A stretch of DNA of 64,000 bases from an uncultured Roseobacter sp. Lineage in GTDB: Bacteria > Pseudomonadota > Alphaproteobacteria > Rhodobacterales > Rhodobacteraceae. This document shows positions 62,437 to 64,000 of the stretch, in pieces. The first letter of the stretch is position 1; each line of letters starts with the position of its first letter. The translations under genes and the position numbers were made by a program. The stretch spans positions 62,001 to 126,000 of the forward strand of contig NZ_CANLQB010000005.1 in NCBI RefSeq assembly GCF_947493125.1. Reading direction: 5' to 3'. Under the pieces are notes generated by a model that was given only the letters and a program-made list of their open reading frames with translations, searched no databases and was not told where the DNA came from.

Positions 62437-64000
62437 TCGGCGGCCACCCTGCGCCGCGTCCCGGCCCGGTCCGCGAGGATCAGCGGCACGCATTGCGCCC
62501 GGTCGTCGTGGATCGTCACGCAATCGAGGCAGTGGAAGCATTCATCATAGCGGATCTCGCCGGTCTGCTTGATCGCGCCATAGCGGCATTTGACCTTGCA
62601 GAGCTGGCAGGGGCTGCCGCAGGCCTCGCGCCGGGGGATCCACGCCCGACCTCGGACCAGCCCGCCGATAGCCAGAAACGCGCCCAAGGGGCAGACGTAG
62701 CGGCAGAAGCCCTTGAAGAGCACCATCGACAGGAGCAGCCAGAAGACCGCGTAGGCGACATAGTACCATTCGCGCACGAAAAAGGTGGTGATGGCGGTCT
62801 TGAAGGGTTCGACCTCTGCCGCCTTGTCGGTGTAGCCGGGGGCCACGACGACCACCGCGACGAGGGCCCCGAGCACGGCGTATTTGAGCCAGCTCAGGCG
62901 TGCGTCCCATGTCGCGTTGGGTTCGATCTGGGGGATGCGAAGGGCGCGGCCGATGTGGCTCGCGAATTCCTGCAGCGCGCCGAAGGGGCAGAGCCAGCCG
63001 CAGAAGAGGCCACGGCCCCAGAGCACGAGACCGAGCAGCGCAAAGCCCCAGATCACCAGCGAGAAGGCGTCGTAGATCAGGAAGGCGTAGGAGCCGCCCT
63101 CGAGGGCCGCGCGCAGCGTGGCGAGCGGCGTGACGATGGAGAGCTGGCCCTGGCCCCACCAGCCGATGAAGCCCGTGACAGCGGCGAGGATACCGAGGCG
63201 TATGGGGGTGTAGTGGCGCAGTGCTGCCAATTCGGACTGCCGCAGCAGCAGGACGGCGCAGAGCGTGGTGAGGGCCACGGCGGCAATGGCGATATCCACG
63301 GCGCGCCCGCGCAGCGCCTCCAGCCAGGGCGGATTGGGCGCCTGCACCACGGGGCGGGAGAAGAACCGTGCGTCGGTCTGATGCGTCAGGTCGAGCGAGA
63401 CGGAGCCGATCTCGGGCTGGAACATGCCATGTTCGCGCACGGCCTTCACCTTGAACGTCCAGTCCGAGGCGGGGTCGAACCCCAGCCGCCGGTCGGTGCG
63501 CAGGATCAGCCCCGCGCCGAAATCCGCGGCGTCGTGCAGCGCGTCGGGCACATCGTCGTTGAGCTCGATGATCAGGTCGGCGTCGCGCAGGGCGATGGGG
63601 AAGCCGCCCTGTTCCGCGCTCAGCCAGTCGGGCGCGGTGTTGCGCACGAAGTCCTCGGAAACGAGGCCATGGCGGCCCGCTTCGATCACCAGCAGGGGCT
63701 CGTCGCTGGTGGAGATGGACATGAAGTCTTGCAGCGCTGCGAAGCCGTCCTCGGAGAGCACGGCGCGGGCAATCGACGGCGGGCCGAGGTCCACGAGCCA
63801 GAGGTCGAGGTAGATGCCTTCGGGGTCGTCCAGCGCGTCGGGGTCGTCATCCTCCCAGACAGTTCCGTCAAAGAGCGCCTGGATCTCGGCGTTGGTGACG
63901 GTCTTGCGGGCGACGAGACCCTGGGCGACCAGATCGTCCCAGGTGAGGTCTTCGGTGTGGTCGCGGTTGGGGTAGGCGGGCGGGCCGGCGGAGACGCCGC
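62433..64000 (-). CDS. NosR/NirI-like membrane flavo-iron-sulfur protein, C-terminal part
   Basis: 522 codons are visible without a stop to the right edge. The start lies outside the window. From the edge inwards: a periplasmic NosR-type segment (IQALFDGTVWEDDDPDAL, YLDLWLVDLGPPS), then at least five to six membrane helices with CGWLCPFGALQEFASHIGR and RYVCPLGAFLAIGG (polyferredoxin-type Cys-Pro motifs), and a C-terminal ferredoxin domain (CGSPCQLCKVKCRYGAIKQ, CFHCLDCVTIHD). NosR proteins move electrons from quinol to the periplasm for N2O reduction. Coupled apbE supports flavinylation. No nos genes are in view, so it may serve the PQQ/cox island. Confidence 0.9.
   Translation of the reverse strand, partial: GVSAGPPAYPNRDHTEDLTWDDLVAQGLVARKTVTNAEIQALFDGTVWEDDDPDALDDPEGIYLDLWLVDLGPPSIARAVLSEDGFAALQDFMSISTSDEPLLVIEAGRHGLVSEDFVRNTAPDWLSAEQGGFPIALRDADLIIELNDDVPDALHDAADFGAGLILRTDRRLGFDPASDWTFKVKAVREHGMFQPEIGSVSLDLTHQTDARFFSRPVVQAPNPPWLEALRGRAVDIAIAAVALTTLCAVLLLRQSELAALRHYTPIRLGILAAVTGFIGWWGQGQLSIVTPLATLRAALEGGSYAFLIYDAFSLVIWGFALLGLVLWGRGLFCGWLCPFGALQEFASHIGRALRIPQIEPNATWDARLSWLKYAVLGALVAVVVVAPGYTDKAAEVEPFKTAITTFFVREWYYVAYAVFWLLLSMVLFKGFCRYVCPLGAFLAIGGLVRGRAWIPRREACGSPCQLCKVKCRYGAIKQTGEIRYDECFHCLDCVTIHDDRAQCVPLILADRAGTRRRVAAE

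Overview
The window is high-GC DNA from an alphaproteobacterium, most likely a Rhodobacteraceae (Roseobacter-group) species. This rests on gene content: a DctPQM TRAP transporter with a GMC oxidoreductase, a uvrC-pgsA-moaD-moaE run, a plant-type glutamate-cysteine ligase, a PQQ alcohol dehydrogenase with PedF-type cytochrome, form II cox genes and a NosR-like/ApbE pair. There are no rRNA, tRNA or CRISPR features that I can see. The assignment is inference; no database was consulted.

Layout. 1-3.6 kb: a partial DUF2793 gene, a FecR-like protein coupled to a CHASE2 adenylate/guanylate cyclase, and an IclR regulator. 3.6-8.7 kb: a TRAP transporter operon (dctP-dctQ-dctM-iclR) divergent from a GMC oxidoreductase. 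8.7-10.9 kb: a secreted phytase-like beta-propeller protein preceded by a Pho-box-like triple 11-bp repeat. 11.3-17 kb: a decaying phosphonate (C-P lyase) locus with remnants of phnF, phnG, phnL, phnN and phnM, an apparently intact DUF1045 gene, and an IS1111-type IS110-family element whose transposase carries a nonsense codon. 17-44 kb: ordinary chromosomal genes (quinone reductase, LysR, EamA exporter, ABC exporter, S49 peptidase, Na/Ca antiporter, SDR, uvrC, pgsA, moaDE, uspA, OmpA-like, ubiA, rsmE, gshA, a frameshifted tag, a PQQ-sugar-dehydrogenase-like protein, an ECF42-type sigma factor with its DGPF partner). 44-64 kb: an oxidative-metabolism island.

The island holds pqqA and pqqB (but not pqqCDE); a response regulator-FIST protein-hybrid kinase operon; a lanthanide-type PQQ alcohol dehydrogenase (Asp two residues after the catalytic Asp); a beta-propeller protein and two solute-binding proteins of the kinds that accompany PQQ dehydrogenases; a PedF-like cytochrome c; then coxG-coxS-coxL-coxM of form II (AYRGAGR signature); and finally apbE coupled to a NosR-like membrane flavo/iron-sulfur protein that runs off the right edge. 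A reasonable model is that alcohols are oxidised in the periplasm by the PQQ enzyme with electrons passing to the cytochrome, that the kinase/FIST/regulator system senses substrate or redox state, and that the molybdenum hydroxylase handles a downstream product, possibly an aldehyde. The last step is inference.

Several repeat families lie outside the genes: a 51-53-nt palindromic element (three copies), a four-unit 11-bp tandem repeat (two copies), and a 33-nt inverted-repeat arm flanking the coxS-coxL gap whose third copy is embedded in rsmE.
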